A DNA stretch of 64,000 nucleotides from Primulina eburnea (Eukaryota > Streptophyta > Magnoliopsida > Lamiales > Gesneriaceae). This document shows positions 32,599 to 42,675 of this stretch, in pieces. Position 1 is the stretch's first letter. Each line of letters begins with the position of its first letter. The notes beneath the pieces were generated by a model, which was not told where the DNA came from, did not search any database, and worked only from the letters and a program-made list of their open reading frames with translations. A program made the translations under genes and the position numbers. The stretch is from NCBI RefSeq assembly GCF_022965805.1, contig NW_027331381.1, positions 124,001 through 188,000 on the forward strand, given 5' to 3'.

Positions 32599-34179
32599 TG
32601 TAATAGCCGAGCCCGGTGTACGGTACGATTTAAGTTTCGTTTGTTATTTTGGGATATTTGATTAGATGTTCAGAGTTGTATTTTTTGGGCTATAGTATTG
32701 TTAGTTTTATTGTCTTGAGGTGTTAGTTGATGTTGGTTGTTCGTTTCAGAGTGTCGGTTCGATTTTAGTTGCATGGGAATAGTGCTTGGCCGTGACTTGA
32801 GTGCACCCGCGCTCTTAACTGGAGTGCCCCCGCGGTGTACTGTGCTGTTTTGGAGTTGGAATGCCGTAGCATCACCGCACCCGCGGTGATGTAAGGACCG
32901 CACCCGCGCTGCTTGCGTCGCCGCACCCGCGCTGTTCGTGTTCCAGAATTTTTGTGGCTGCCGAAACCATTGCGCACCCGCGGTGCTTAGAGGAGTGCAC
33001 CCGCGGTGAAGGTATGGGCGAGTTTTTAAGCTACTTTTTGGAGTGGTTGGCCATATTTTCCCTTTCTTTTCTCCTCCATTCTCGACATTTCTCTCCATTT
33101 CAAGGGTTCTTAGTCATTTCTTTCCTTTCCTATCTTCGATTCAGGCGTTTGTTTGGAATTTCGACTTGAGTTCGACGTTCTCCTTGGTGCTAGGAAGCTT
33201 GGGTAAGCTTTTGGTGCGATTCTGTTAAGGTTGTAAATTAAGAGTTGTTTAGGTTGGTTGTTTATGTGGATTTATGGATTATTTAGCTTGTAATCTTGGA
33301 TATTTAGTTGATATTGGTGTTATTTGTGGATTATTTGTTGTAGGTGGTGATCAAGAGCTAAGTTGAGGTGTTTGTTGTGGTTTGTAAGTGGAATTTCATC
33401 CTTTTTGCTCACATGATATTATATGTATTGTGTTTTAAAGATTTTAAAGTGATATTCCCTTCCATTGATCCATTGTTATGTATTGATTTCATTGATTATC
33501 TATTGGAGGTATTGTATACCTCACTATTGTTAAAAGGGAATACAAGAGAAAATATGAGATTGTGAAAGGACGGCCTTAAATGCTATTCAGAGTTCAAATG
33601 TTTTCGGATTGATAAATACATAGTCAGAGATTGCATGCAATATTAGATGATCATCGCCTATAGGCTTATATCCCTCAGAGTTATCGGTATTTATATCGAT
33701 ATGGGATACGAGCACCCCAGAGCAGAGATACTATTGATATCAATCCCCAGAGCAAATGAGAAATACCATCATATTTTATATGCTATTGCTATGTTATTGA
33801 TATTCAGAGTTTACAGTTCAGAGTTGATGGTATTTATGATTTCAAAGAGATGTTTTACAGAGTTATTGTTCATTGTTATATAAGAGTTCCACTTGCTGAG
33901 ATTTATTCTCATTCCAGTTATTTCATGTGATGCAGATCAGAGTGGTGCCTCGGGACGTTGACTGTAGATCGGGGGTCATATGCATATACCGTTGGAAGGA
34001 GGATTTTGGCATGATCATAGGAATGATGTTTTGTTTTTGTTATGTCATTTAAATGATCATGTATTTATTTTGTAAAGATATTTAAAGAAATGTATTTTGA
34101 AACTCCTTCCGTATATTTTTAAAAGAGAAAATTTTATTTCCGCTGTGTATTTATTTTAAAAGAGGATCGGGGTGTCACA
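32599..34179 (+). repeat. element B LTR (3' LTR of duplicate pol and 5' LTR of B)
   Basis: 1581 bp, TGTAATAGCCGAGCCC to GGTGTCACA; the partner 56618-58198 has the same length with about 10 mismatches by eye. It is preceded by a PPT (normal for a 3' LTR) and followed by a PBS and gag (normal for a 5' LTR), so it is shared between two internal regions. Confidence 0.93.
32800..33010 (+). repeat. CGCACCCGCGGT dyad cluster in element B LTR
   Basis: Seven GC-rich motif copies from GTGCACCCGCGCT to GTGCACCCGCGGT. The same cluster in the 3' LTR (56818-57030) shows one CG-to-TG change (56828), as expected for methylated CpG. Confidence 0.78.
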
Positions 34180-34184
34180 TTTAG

Positions 34185-34196
34185 TGGTATCAGAGC
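34185..34196 (+). other. element B primer binding site
   Basis: TGGTATCAGAGC, five bases after the LTR end, complementary to the 3' end of initiator Met-tRNA. Confidence 0.88.
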
Positions 34197-34317
34197 GAGA
34201 TTTTCTTCGGACCAATGCATATGACTTCGTCTACTTTCAACTGTCCGGGTATGTTTTCTTTGCATCTATCTATTGTTATGCATTGATTGGTGTCTTGTGA
34301 GCATTGTAGAGTAGAGG

Positions 34318-36250
34318 ATGCCTCCTAAGCGTAAGGCGTCAGAGGGGGAGGATAGTTCGTCCTCGAGAGTTGTCGACGAGTTCGGCAAGTTACTGAAGGA
34401 GCAGGCTAAGGTTCACAGTGAGCAGATCCAGCAGTTGCTTAGACTGCAAGGAGCAGGCCAGGGCAGAGGCCAAGGTAGAGGGCAGGTTGCTCCAGCTGCA
34501 GTTGGTTCTGATGCTATCTTTTCTGCGTTTAAGAGGATGGATCCACCCGAGTTTCCAGGCAGCTCCGATCCTTTAGCTGCAGTAGAGTGGGTCAAGGCTT
34601 TGGAGGCGATTTTTGATCATCTCCACTATGAGGACAGAGATCGTATCAGTTGTGCTGTTTTTATGCTGGTTAAAGCTGCACGTTTGTGGTGGAATGCGAC
34701 CAAGGTTGGCATTGATGTCTCGGCATTGAAGTGGTCTGAGTTTACTGAGCTTTTCTACGACAAGTACTTTCCTGATGCTTTGCGAGCGAGGAAGGTTACA
34801 GAGTTTCTGGAGCTTCGTCAGGGGAGCCTGAATGTGGATGAGTATATTCTCAGGTTCGAGGAGGGTTGCCTATTTGCTCCGTACATTGCTACCAGTGATA
34901 AAGATAAAGGCGCTCACTTCATTCGAGGCCTTAGAGCGGAGATCAGGCGTGATATCAATATGTCCAAGGCTGTTACTTTCAAGGAGATTGTGTCCAAGGC
35001 GTTGCTAGCAGAGCAGGACGAGAAGGATATCGCCAGGGAGAGACAGGCGAGGCACCAGGCTAGTGTTCAGAGAGGCCAGAGTTCAGGTCAGTGTGGCAGA
35101 GATCGATTCAAAGGGAAGGGCAAGGTGGATCAGAGTCCTAGGCCACCTTCAGCGCCAGTTGCTCCGTCTGATTCTGAGAGATCCTTGTGTCCTAAGTGTG
35201 GCAGACCTCATCGTGGAGAGTGTAGATTTGGCACTCGTTCTTGCTATCGTTGTGGCATGCCAGGCCACATTTCCAGAGATTGTCCTAAGGGAGCTAGCCA
35301 GGAGAAGGTGCAGGGTCGTATCTTTTCGATGACTAAGGAAGGTATTAATCGTAATTCTTCTGTAATCTCTAGTTCCATTTTAATTTCAGGCAGAGTAGGT
35401 ACTACTTTGATTGATACTGGTGCTACTCATTCTTTTATGTCTGAATTGTTTTTGAGATCTTTGGGTATAGTTCCTTCTGTTATTCCCCTTCAGCTTAGTG
35501 TTGTTTTGCCTTCGGGAGATGTTTTGTGCCCGACCTCCATAGTGTATGCGTGCCCCGTTCGTTTTGTTGATCGAGAGGTCTTTGCTGATTTGATTGTGAT
35601 CCCGATGGTTGCCTTTGATGTTATTCTTGGCATGGATTGGCTGTCGACCTATCGTGCTGTTATTGATTGCGTTGCTAAGACGGTGACTTTTGCAGATGAT
35701 GGCCAGGGAGGAGTTCTCGCCAGCTCAGGTACTTCGCTGGTCCTTCCTTTTATTTCGTGTCTTGATGCTGAGAGGCTATTGTGTAGAGGTTGTGATGTTT
35801 TTCTGGCATCTGTTGTGGATGTTGATAGACTGATTAAGTTGAATATTGATGATATTGATGTGGTGAGGGAGTTTGCTGATGTGTTTGAGGATGATGTTCC
35901 GGGTTTGCCGCCGGATAGAGATGTAGAGTTTGTTATTGATCTTGCTCCAGGTACGGTTCCTATTTCTAAGACTCCGTATAGGATGGCTCCTACTGAGATG
36001 AAAGAGTTGAAGACGCAGTTGCAGGATCTTCTAGATAAGGGTTTTATTCGTCCGAGTTCTTCGCCTTGGGGAGCTCCGGTTCTATTTGTTAAGAAGAAGG
36101 ATGGTTCTTTGCGTCTGTGTGTCGACTATAGGGAGCTTAACAAAGTGACGATCAAGAACAAGTATCCGTTGCCACGGATTGATGATTTGTTTGACCAACT
36201 CCAGGGTGCCACTGTTTTCTCGAAGATTGATCTTCGGTCTGGCTACTATC
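34318..36250 (+). CDS. element B Gag, protease and start of reverse transcriptase (split by element C)
   Basis: ATG at 34318, 139 bp after the 5' LTR. In order: a basic N-terminus (MPPKRKAS) and a Gln/Gly-rich stretch; Gag core with [27 protein letters not shown] and [15 protein letters not shown] (about residues 75-230); [12 protein letters not shown] and a canonical knuckle [14 protein letters not shown] (~309-322); aspartic protease DTGATHSF (~366) with GMDW downstream; then RT from ~574 ([22 protein letters not shown]) to KIDLRSGYY. Element C interrupts the codon after its CTATC target site. The frame resumes exactly in phase at 54083-56577, so B was one uninterrupted gag-pol frame of the chromovirus type before the insertion. 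No stop or frameshift occurs in this half. Confidence 0.95.
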
Positions 36251-36453
36251 TGTAAGGACCGTGCATCGTATTATCGTAAATCCTACGTGATTATCGATAA
36301 TTAATGAAATTGTCATATGATTAGGTATTTGACGTATCTTATGACAATGGAATTGAGAAATGAATATTGTATATGAATTGATGTTGTAAGAATTTGATTT
36401 GAGAAGCCGGACGCCAAAATAGTACAAAACCAATATTTTGTACAGAACATGTG

Positions 36454-36632
36454 GCGCCCGAGCGGTAGGAAATTACCGCCCGAGCGCCAAGGAAGAAAAG
36501 GTGAATGTTCGCGGACAGAACATACCGCGCCCGAGCGGTAATGTTTGACCGCCCGAGCGCGGTGTATTCGAAACTCGGGGACAGAATGTCTCGCGCTCGG
36601 GCGCGAGAATTCTACCGCCCGAGCGCGAGAGG
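36454..36632 (+). repeat. GC-rich inverted repeats in element C 5' LTR
   Basis: Pairs of arms such as GCGCCCGAGCGGTA (36454-36467) and TACCGCCCGAGCGC (36474-36487), followed by two further pairs. The 3' LTR copy is 52502-52680. A TATA-poor AATAAATT stretch follows at ~36645. Confidence 0.78.
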
Positions 36633-37643
36633 CGGTGGGATAAGAATAAATTCTTCTCCTTCTTTCCTCCGTCAGATAATTTCAACAACTTCGAGAGGAA
36701 AGTTCGAGATTTCAAAATTCTTCCGTCCGATTTGACTTTGAAACGCTGTCTAAACGCGAAACAAATTATATATTTGTAATCGTCGCGTCGAAGGCTTCTG
36801 ACTGAGGTAATTTTCTTCGAGTTCCAGCAGCTTTAAATATCATAGTGCTGGAATAGCATGTATTTGAAGTTGAATTTCTGATATGTAGTAGAATAACCGA
36901 CAATAAACTCGTAATCGAAGTCGGAATTAAATTATGATATGATTATGATTTGATATGAATTTTTGAAGTTTCAAATGATATTTGAAACTCATATTATTGA
37001 TTTTGGAGTATGTTATTGATTGAAATGAATATGTAATTGATGTAGATAAAGTGTATCTTCAAGCTACATCAATTGGAACGAAGAATTGAGGTATGTTACG
37101 ACCGGGTAACATACGACAGGTATCTGTATTATATGATATATGATTGGATTGATTGGATTGGAATACGTGTCTATGTGCCTATTTGATGATTTGATGTGGC
37201 ATACATGACATTGAGATTTGAGTATCGATGTATAAAATAAATATTTTGTTAACACACATCATTTTATGCATACATCGATACATGACATGCACGTTGAGCT
37301 ATGATCCTTGGATACCCTGATATGATTTGATTGGATTCCGGGGTTTGTGAACACAATCGCTATGCCGGTATTATATGACCCGTAAAGCATAGACAATTGT
37401 GGCCCCATATGATTGGATATGAGATGTGGGATTGACGACGCTTCGTCGACGTTGTCATATGTATATTCCCATATCGGCCGGTGTGCCAGCTCGAGCATTG
37501 ATTTGATTTGATAGCGATTCGATTGATTCTGACATGTGCTCAGTGGATGGGCATTTGACCCTATACCTCCACGACATACATGCATTGCATACCATATATC
37601 ATTGTTTAGATACTTGTGGTATATATTGTGGTTGTTCCATACG

Positions 37644-37694
37644 GAGCTTTGCTCACCCCCAAGGGGGGCTGTTGTTGTCTTTGTGTGTGGACAA
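37644..37694 (+). ncRNA. three-hairpin LTR module, divergent form in element C
   Basis: Hairpin 1 GAGC-TTT-GCTC (37644-37654), hairpin 2 CCCCC-AA-GGGGG (37656-37667), hairpin 3 TTGTC with GACAA (37675-37694) around TTTGTGTGTG. The order and the flanking CTCACC...CTGTTGT match the TGTAAGGCTCGAG family, but the stem sequences differ. A second copy is in the 3' LTR (53692-53742). Confidence 0.6.
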
Positions 37695-37801
37695 TGGCAG
37701 GTACTCCAGGACATCCGGAGACCGGAGAGGGTACTTCTGGAGGGAGCCACTGTTGAGTTGAGGTTTTTATATGTTGTTCCCAGTATGTATGTATATGTAT
37801 C

Positions 37802-39999
37802 TGTTAGAGTAGGTGCCCGTCGAGCCAAGTGTTGGCCGAGTGTTCACAATGAAACTCTATGTATAAGCAATCTTTATTTTAATAATATTTGAAATTAATA
37901 TTTTGGCAAATCTTTATCTGTATACCCATGCTAGCTGCATAGATAAAGCCCTTGAATATACAAATAGTAGAAAGAATATGAGATTCTCATATGATGAGTA
38001 TCATGAAACTCATATTTGTAATACTGTATATTCTAAACGGTTCCTAGTCGATTCAGCCGCCACTAAGAAGGATATAGGCCGCTAGAGTTCGAGACTAGTA
38101 TCTGCGATGTGAGTACCATGTTTCATTGGTAGGGGACATTGTGATGTCCGAACATGCAGATAGGTGCACCTTGTAGAGTGCACTGAACAACCCTCCATAA
38201 AAGGACTTTCCAAGTGGTTCTCACTTATCGAGTGGAAATGTCCTAATTTATGGTTGTACAGAATTAGTCCTTATGACCCGGGACAACATTGAGACTCTAT
38301 GTGCTAGAATTACACTTTGACTTGTTTACCGACTCTTATGGGGTCATCAGGTGGCAAGGTTGGGTGTTCTGTCGAAACACATAGGAGTCGATGCATTGTA
38401 GTCGGGGATTCACCGCTTACCTTCGGGTATGGATATCCTATGTGTTATCATGTGTATGTAGATCGAAATCTCTGGCCAGAGTATGGTTGTAATTATGAAA
38501 GGTGTTTCATAGATTACACCATCGATGCAACTACGACATGACACATAGTATCGATTCATTGACAACTCTCGATAAACCAATGGTTGTCGAATCGATCGGG
38601 ATATATGAGTTGAAGGGACCGTACTGTGCGCTAACCATAATTGAATGGTTCTTGCAGGCACTATCATGTGATACCTAGGGAATCACGTAAGCGATGCTGC
38701 TAGGCGTTTAACGTGATTGGTTGGGTACTATCAGACTTGAGTTCTGACGTTCTTATTATCAAGGTGTTGATAAGTAAGAATGGAGCAATTAGGGTATGCT
38801 CGAATAAGGACATGTTTAGTCCGAATCACATGGAGATGTGAACCCACGGCTAGTTGTATCAATGAACCATTGAGGGCCACACAAGTACTAGCTTTGTAAA
38901 TCCCGATGAGAAGTAAAATAGTTCAATGTGTTGAACGGCTTATAAAGGAGTTTATAAGCGTAAGTAAAATTAGAAGTTTGACTTCTATAAAGGAGAAAAT
39001 GGTTCAATGTGTTGAACGGCTTATAAATGTGTTTATAAGCGTAAAGAAAAATAGAAGTATGACTTCTATGAGAGAAATATAAATTTTAATTTATGAAAGT
39101 GTTCCTAGATTAAAATTTGGCCAAGTAAATAATGTAGTTGAAAATTGTGATTTTCATAAACATTATTGGGGACTAAATTAAATTAATTCAAGTGTTGAAT
39201 TAATTAAACACTAGTAGACCTAGTAGAGTCTAAATAATTAAAATTAATTCAAGTGTTGAATTAATTAAATAATATTGAGTCTTGTAGAGCTCAATTAAAA
39301 TAATTATTTAACTAGTGGGACTTGAATAAATTCAAGTAGTATTTAATTAATCTCAAATATGTTTGAGATAATTAAAATTTAGTCCATGGTTTTTAATGTG
39401 TTAAAAACCATATAATATATGTGAGACATGCTAGGGTTTGCATGCTTGGGAGGTGAAGAGTCTTGAATACTTTTGATTAAAAAATTGCAAAGGCATACAA
39501 CTTTTGTATCTAACTTTTTGCAACCCCAAGAGAACTCTTCCCTCCTCCATTCCACTAAACTTGGCCGAAAATTCTCCTCCCAATTTCTCTCCATTTTTCT
39601 CTTCTTGTGTGTTCTTCAATTTGTTGAGGAACACTACACTTCTCTTTGAAAAATCCTCACATTTTTCTAGTGCAAATTGTGAGGGGATCTACCTAGTTGG
39701 TGGTGGGCCTAATTTGAAGGAAAGCTTCAAGGATTTGGAGGAGAGCTTGTAGATTCATCTTCCATTCAAGAGCTTTGTTGCTAGTCAACAAAGTTGGAGC
39801 CACAATCAACTTTTAAAGTTGATAGGTAAAATTTTCTCAACACCCTATGCTTGAAAGTTGAGATTTTTGTATATGTTTGCACAACTAGTACATGGTGTTC
39901 ATTTTTGATAAATATTCTTGAAAAATTTCGGTTTTCATGATTAATAAAATATTTTGTGCTTCCGTTGCGATTTTGAACACCGTATATCGATCCCTTTCA
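37802..39999 (+). repeat. element D 5' LTR
   Basis: TGTTAGAGTAGGTGCCCG to GATCCCTTTCA, 2198 bp. Short open frames inside it recur identically in the 3' LTR and are not genes. Confidence 0.95.
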
Positions 40000-40001
40000 A
40001 G

Positions 40002-40014
40002 TGGTATCAAGAGC
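40002..40014 (+). other. element D primer binding site
   Basis: TGGTATCAAGAGC, two bases after the 5' LTR end; Met-tRNA type with one inserted A relative to the gypsy PBS. Confidence 0.83.
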
Positions 40015-40125
40015 TAAGGTTACTAGTTTTTGTGCAACATATACAAGATATTATATTGAGGGCGATTTCTAACCGTTTGAGATGAAAATTTGCAACAAAA
40101 CCGAGGCCTTCTTGTGGGGAATTTC

Positions 40126-40226
40126 GGGCAGCATGTTGCTGCCCGTTTCGGGCAGCTCGGGCTGCCCGAGGGCTGCCCATTTCGGGCAGCAAGGGCAGCC
40201 CGAGGGGCTGCCCGAACAGCCCCTAA
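40126..40226 (+). ncRNA. GGGCAGC/GCTGCCC hairpin cluster in element D leader
   Basis: GGGCAGC and GCTGCCC alternate about ten times in 100 bp, beginning ~110 nt after the PBS. The spacing and order of units differ from 20428-20518, but composition and position are kept. Confidence 0.6.
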
Positions 40227-41334
40227 AGTTTAACAAAAAAAAAATTTTTTTTGCATGTTGGCCGGAATCCGGCGACGGAACTCCGGCGACGGCGATGACG
40301 ACTAGGGTTTCCAAAAGTGTTTTGGAATATCAAAGTGTCATGGGCCTTGAGTTGTTGGGCCATTAGATGGTCAACATATTTGTGAATTTTAAATGGGCCA
40401 AAATGTTTTTGGTGAAAAATAAGTTTTTGGGTCCTTAAGTTTAAAATTACAAAAGTTGCAAATTTTTCTCATAAAATAAATAATTGAAGTTGGACTTTAA
40501 TTATTTATAGTAAATTGTGATTTATAAGAAATTCGGTTATAAATAAATTAATTGGAAAGTAGACAAAGGTGTTTGTATACTTTGTTAATTTAGTTTATAA
40601 TCGTGGCGGTTAGTGATTGGTTCAAGATATATAATATTGGATCAATTAATTATTGTGATAATTAATTGATGGTGTATGATATGTGATATTATGCATGAAG
40701 GATGATCAAAAGCCCAAGCCCAATTTGCTAGGTGTATGCTAGGATATTTGTGTTGTATGATTGTAATAATTATAAATTTAAAGTGGGCTTGGTTTATGGC
40801 CCGTTCCCACCCCATGAGATGTATCCCTATGTGCCATGGATATTTATTTGTAAATATTAGAATAGGGGAAGATCAAGATTGGAAGATGGTGGCCTTGGTG
40901 ATTATGAAGATCGAAGACATGTAATATTGGATGCTAATGTAATAGTATAGTTGCATTGCATCCCGTGCATTTACCCTAGGATTGGACCTAGGCCCGTGTT
41001 TGGCTCACACGGGCCATTAGTACTTGGGGCGATTGATCATCCTTGTATTGTTTTCTATTTATAATATATGCATGATATGTTATAAATAATGAGTATGTGC
41101 GTTATTATTATTATAATAACAAAGTTGCATGAATCCGGCAAACATACGATCAAACATGGCGACCTTTTAAAATAAAATTAATGATGAGACCTTTCAAAAT
41201 TAAAAACCCTCATTTTGAATAAGATTCAAAATTAATATCAAGCCCGAAAAGGGGAATTATAAATTTGTTTATAATTTCCTTGTCTTCCATCGACAATGGG
41301 TGCATGATGAACGCTACCCGTACTCGGGGCTCGG

Positions 41335-41620
41335 CTCATATTATTGGGGGGCCCTGGGTGCCGGAAAGCTGTGACATCCATTGACATGGTGATGTGAACT
41401 ACGTGGAACTCCCATGATTTCGGCTCATATTATTGAGGGAACTCATGGCGACCGTCCATTAAGGTTCAACATCGATGGGTAAGGCTTGACACGTGAAGAT
41501 GAACGACGTCATATTATTGGGTCCTAATCAAACGTGAGACAAAAGTTTACGTAGAGGGTTGCATTGTGATGCAATTGGAAACTACCTTTTAGGAATTGTG
41601 ATTGGCTGATATTATTCGGG
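41335..41620 (+). repeat. four-fold leader motif in element D
   Basis: CTCATATTATTGGGG-like motifs at about 41335, 41424, 41509 and 41605. The first two also share a preceding CGG. The same four lie in the other copia leader in the same order. Confidence 0.65.
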
Positions 41621-41783
41621 ATCACAATTCGTTAATTGGACCTTACGTACCTACTGAGGAAAGGAGTTTCCCGTTTTCACTAGAGGGTAGTGAAAGATGT
41701 CAAAACAGTGGGAGCAAATATTTATGAAGTAAAAGTCCAAACTTCATATCTTACTAAATATTTAAAATAGTCATCAACATTTA

Positions 41784-41800
41784 TCTGTTTTACTTTTCAG
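41784..41800 (+). promoter_or_regulatory. possible 3' splice acceptor before copia gag
   Basis: TCTGTTTTACTTTTCAG, a pyrimidine-rich tract ending in CAG, conserved in the other copia copy (about 19080-19064, minus strand). Splicing of the long leader would place the gag ATG near the 5' end of the mRNA. This is inference only; no donor was identified. Confidence 0.3.
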
Positions 41801-41814
41801 TACAAATTTTGACA

Positions 41815-42675
41815 ATGTCTTCGATTCGCAATCCGATATCTGCAATACTCGACAAACACATGTTAACCGGACCTAATTACCTCACTTGGCTAAGAAACCT
41901 AAAAATCGTCTTGAATTCGGAAAGGGTAACATATACACTAACTCAGTCGCCCCCTGTTGAGGCTCCGACTGACTGCAATCCTGAGGAATTGCAGGCTTAC
42001 AAGGAATGGTGTGACCATGACTTGATAGCCAGGTGTTATATGCTGACTTCTATGAACGATGAGCTTCAGAGGCGTTTTGAGGGTGCAAAGAGTGCTGCTG
42101 ACATTCATTTGCATCTCAAAGAGCTCTTTGGTGAGCAAACACGACCTCTAAGGCATGCTACCGTCAAGGAGCTGATCACTTTGCGCATGCGAGATGGGGC
42201 CTCGGTCCATGAGCATGGCTTAAAGGTGATCGGGCTCGTGGACAAGCTCGTTGGCATGGATTTGATCTTGCCTTCGGAGTTGACCACGGACGTGTTGCTG
42301 TTATCGCTGCCTAGCTCATTTGATCCTTTTGTGGTGAACTTCAACATGAACAAGATGGAACCGACCCTTGAGGAGTTGGTAAACATGCTTGTTACCTTTG
42401 AGTCCACTATCAAGAAAGAGAAGTCGGTTCTTTATGTGGGTTCTTCATCTGGTACGAAGATTGATCCACATGGGAATGGAAAGAAGCGTTCTTTCCAACG
42501 TCCCGAGAAGAACGAGCCCTTGTTGAGGCAATCTCCGAATCCCGTTGTGGCAGCCAGACCAGTTAAGGCTGACAAGACTGGTGATGTTTGTCATCACTGC
42601 AAGAAGCCTGGACATTGGAGGCGAAATTGCAAAGAATATCTTGCCCAGAAGTGTTCTGGAAACGGTATGTTCTAA
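41815..42675 (+). CDS. element D copia Gag, closed by a premature stop after the zinc knuckle
   Basis: ATG at 41815 (MSSIRNPISAIL), 286 codons, TAA at 42673-42675. UBN2-type copia Gag (LTGPNYLTWLRNLKIVL, WCDHDLIARCYM, LKELFGEQTRPLRHATVKELITL, LPSSFDPFVVNFNMNK), a basic linker and an intact CCHC knuckle, CHHCKKPGHWRRNC, near the C-terminus. In the related copy 17334-19049 a Tyr codon stands where this TAA is, and that frame runs on into protease. Here the product would be Gag alone. Gag builds the particle and binds element RNA. Conservation of this frame, with intact ligands, in an element with ruined pol suggests it kept a use, or that the stop is recent. Confidence 0.88.
   Translation: MSSIRNPISAILDKHMLTGPNYLTWLRNLKIVLNSERVTYTLTQSPPVEAPTDCNPEELQAYKEWCDHDLIARCYMLTSMNDELQRRFEGAKSAADIHLHLKELFGEQTRPLRHATVKELITLRMRDGASVHEHGLKVIGLVDKLVGMDLILPSELTTDVLLLSLPSSFDPFVVNFNMNKMEPTLEELVNMLVTFESTIKKEKSVLYVGSSSGTKIDPHGNGKKRSFQRPEKNEPLLRQSPNPVVAARPVKADKTGDVCHHCKKPGHWRRNCKEYLAQKCSGNGMF

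Larger units (their letters stand above)
36251..37801 (+). repeat. element C 5' LTR, left part
   Basis: 1551 bp starting TGTAAGGACCGTGCATCG, matching 52299-53849. It is broken by element D at GTATC (37797-37801) and resumes at 47265. A 189-codon minus-strand open stretch at 37259-37828 is repeated in the 3' LTR but has no coding features. Confidence 0.93.
40015..41814 (+). other. long leader of element D
   Basis: About 1.8 kb without a supported coding frame, conserved with the leader of the other copia (19056-20639). It contains the hairpin cluster 40126-40226, the four-fold motif 41335-41620, and a pyrimidine tract ending in CAG (41784-41800) 14 bp before the gag ATG. Confidence 0.75.

Noticed and set aside
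32670..33098. 142-codon minus-strand frame, repeated at 56689-57117
   Set aside because: It is generated by the GC-rich dyads inside the LTR pair; low-complexity composition and no start context.
34185..34196. tRNA-like sequence near LTR ends
   Set aside because: Only 12-13 bases complementary to a tRNA 3' end are present; these are primer binding sites, not tRNA genes.
37259..37828. 189-codon minus-strand open frame, repeated at 53307-53864
   Set aside because: It lies wholly within the element C LTRs; the repeat is the LTR duplication. It shows no domain, no start context and no conservation beyond the DNA.
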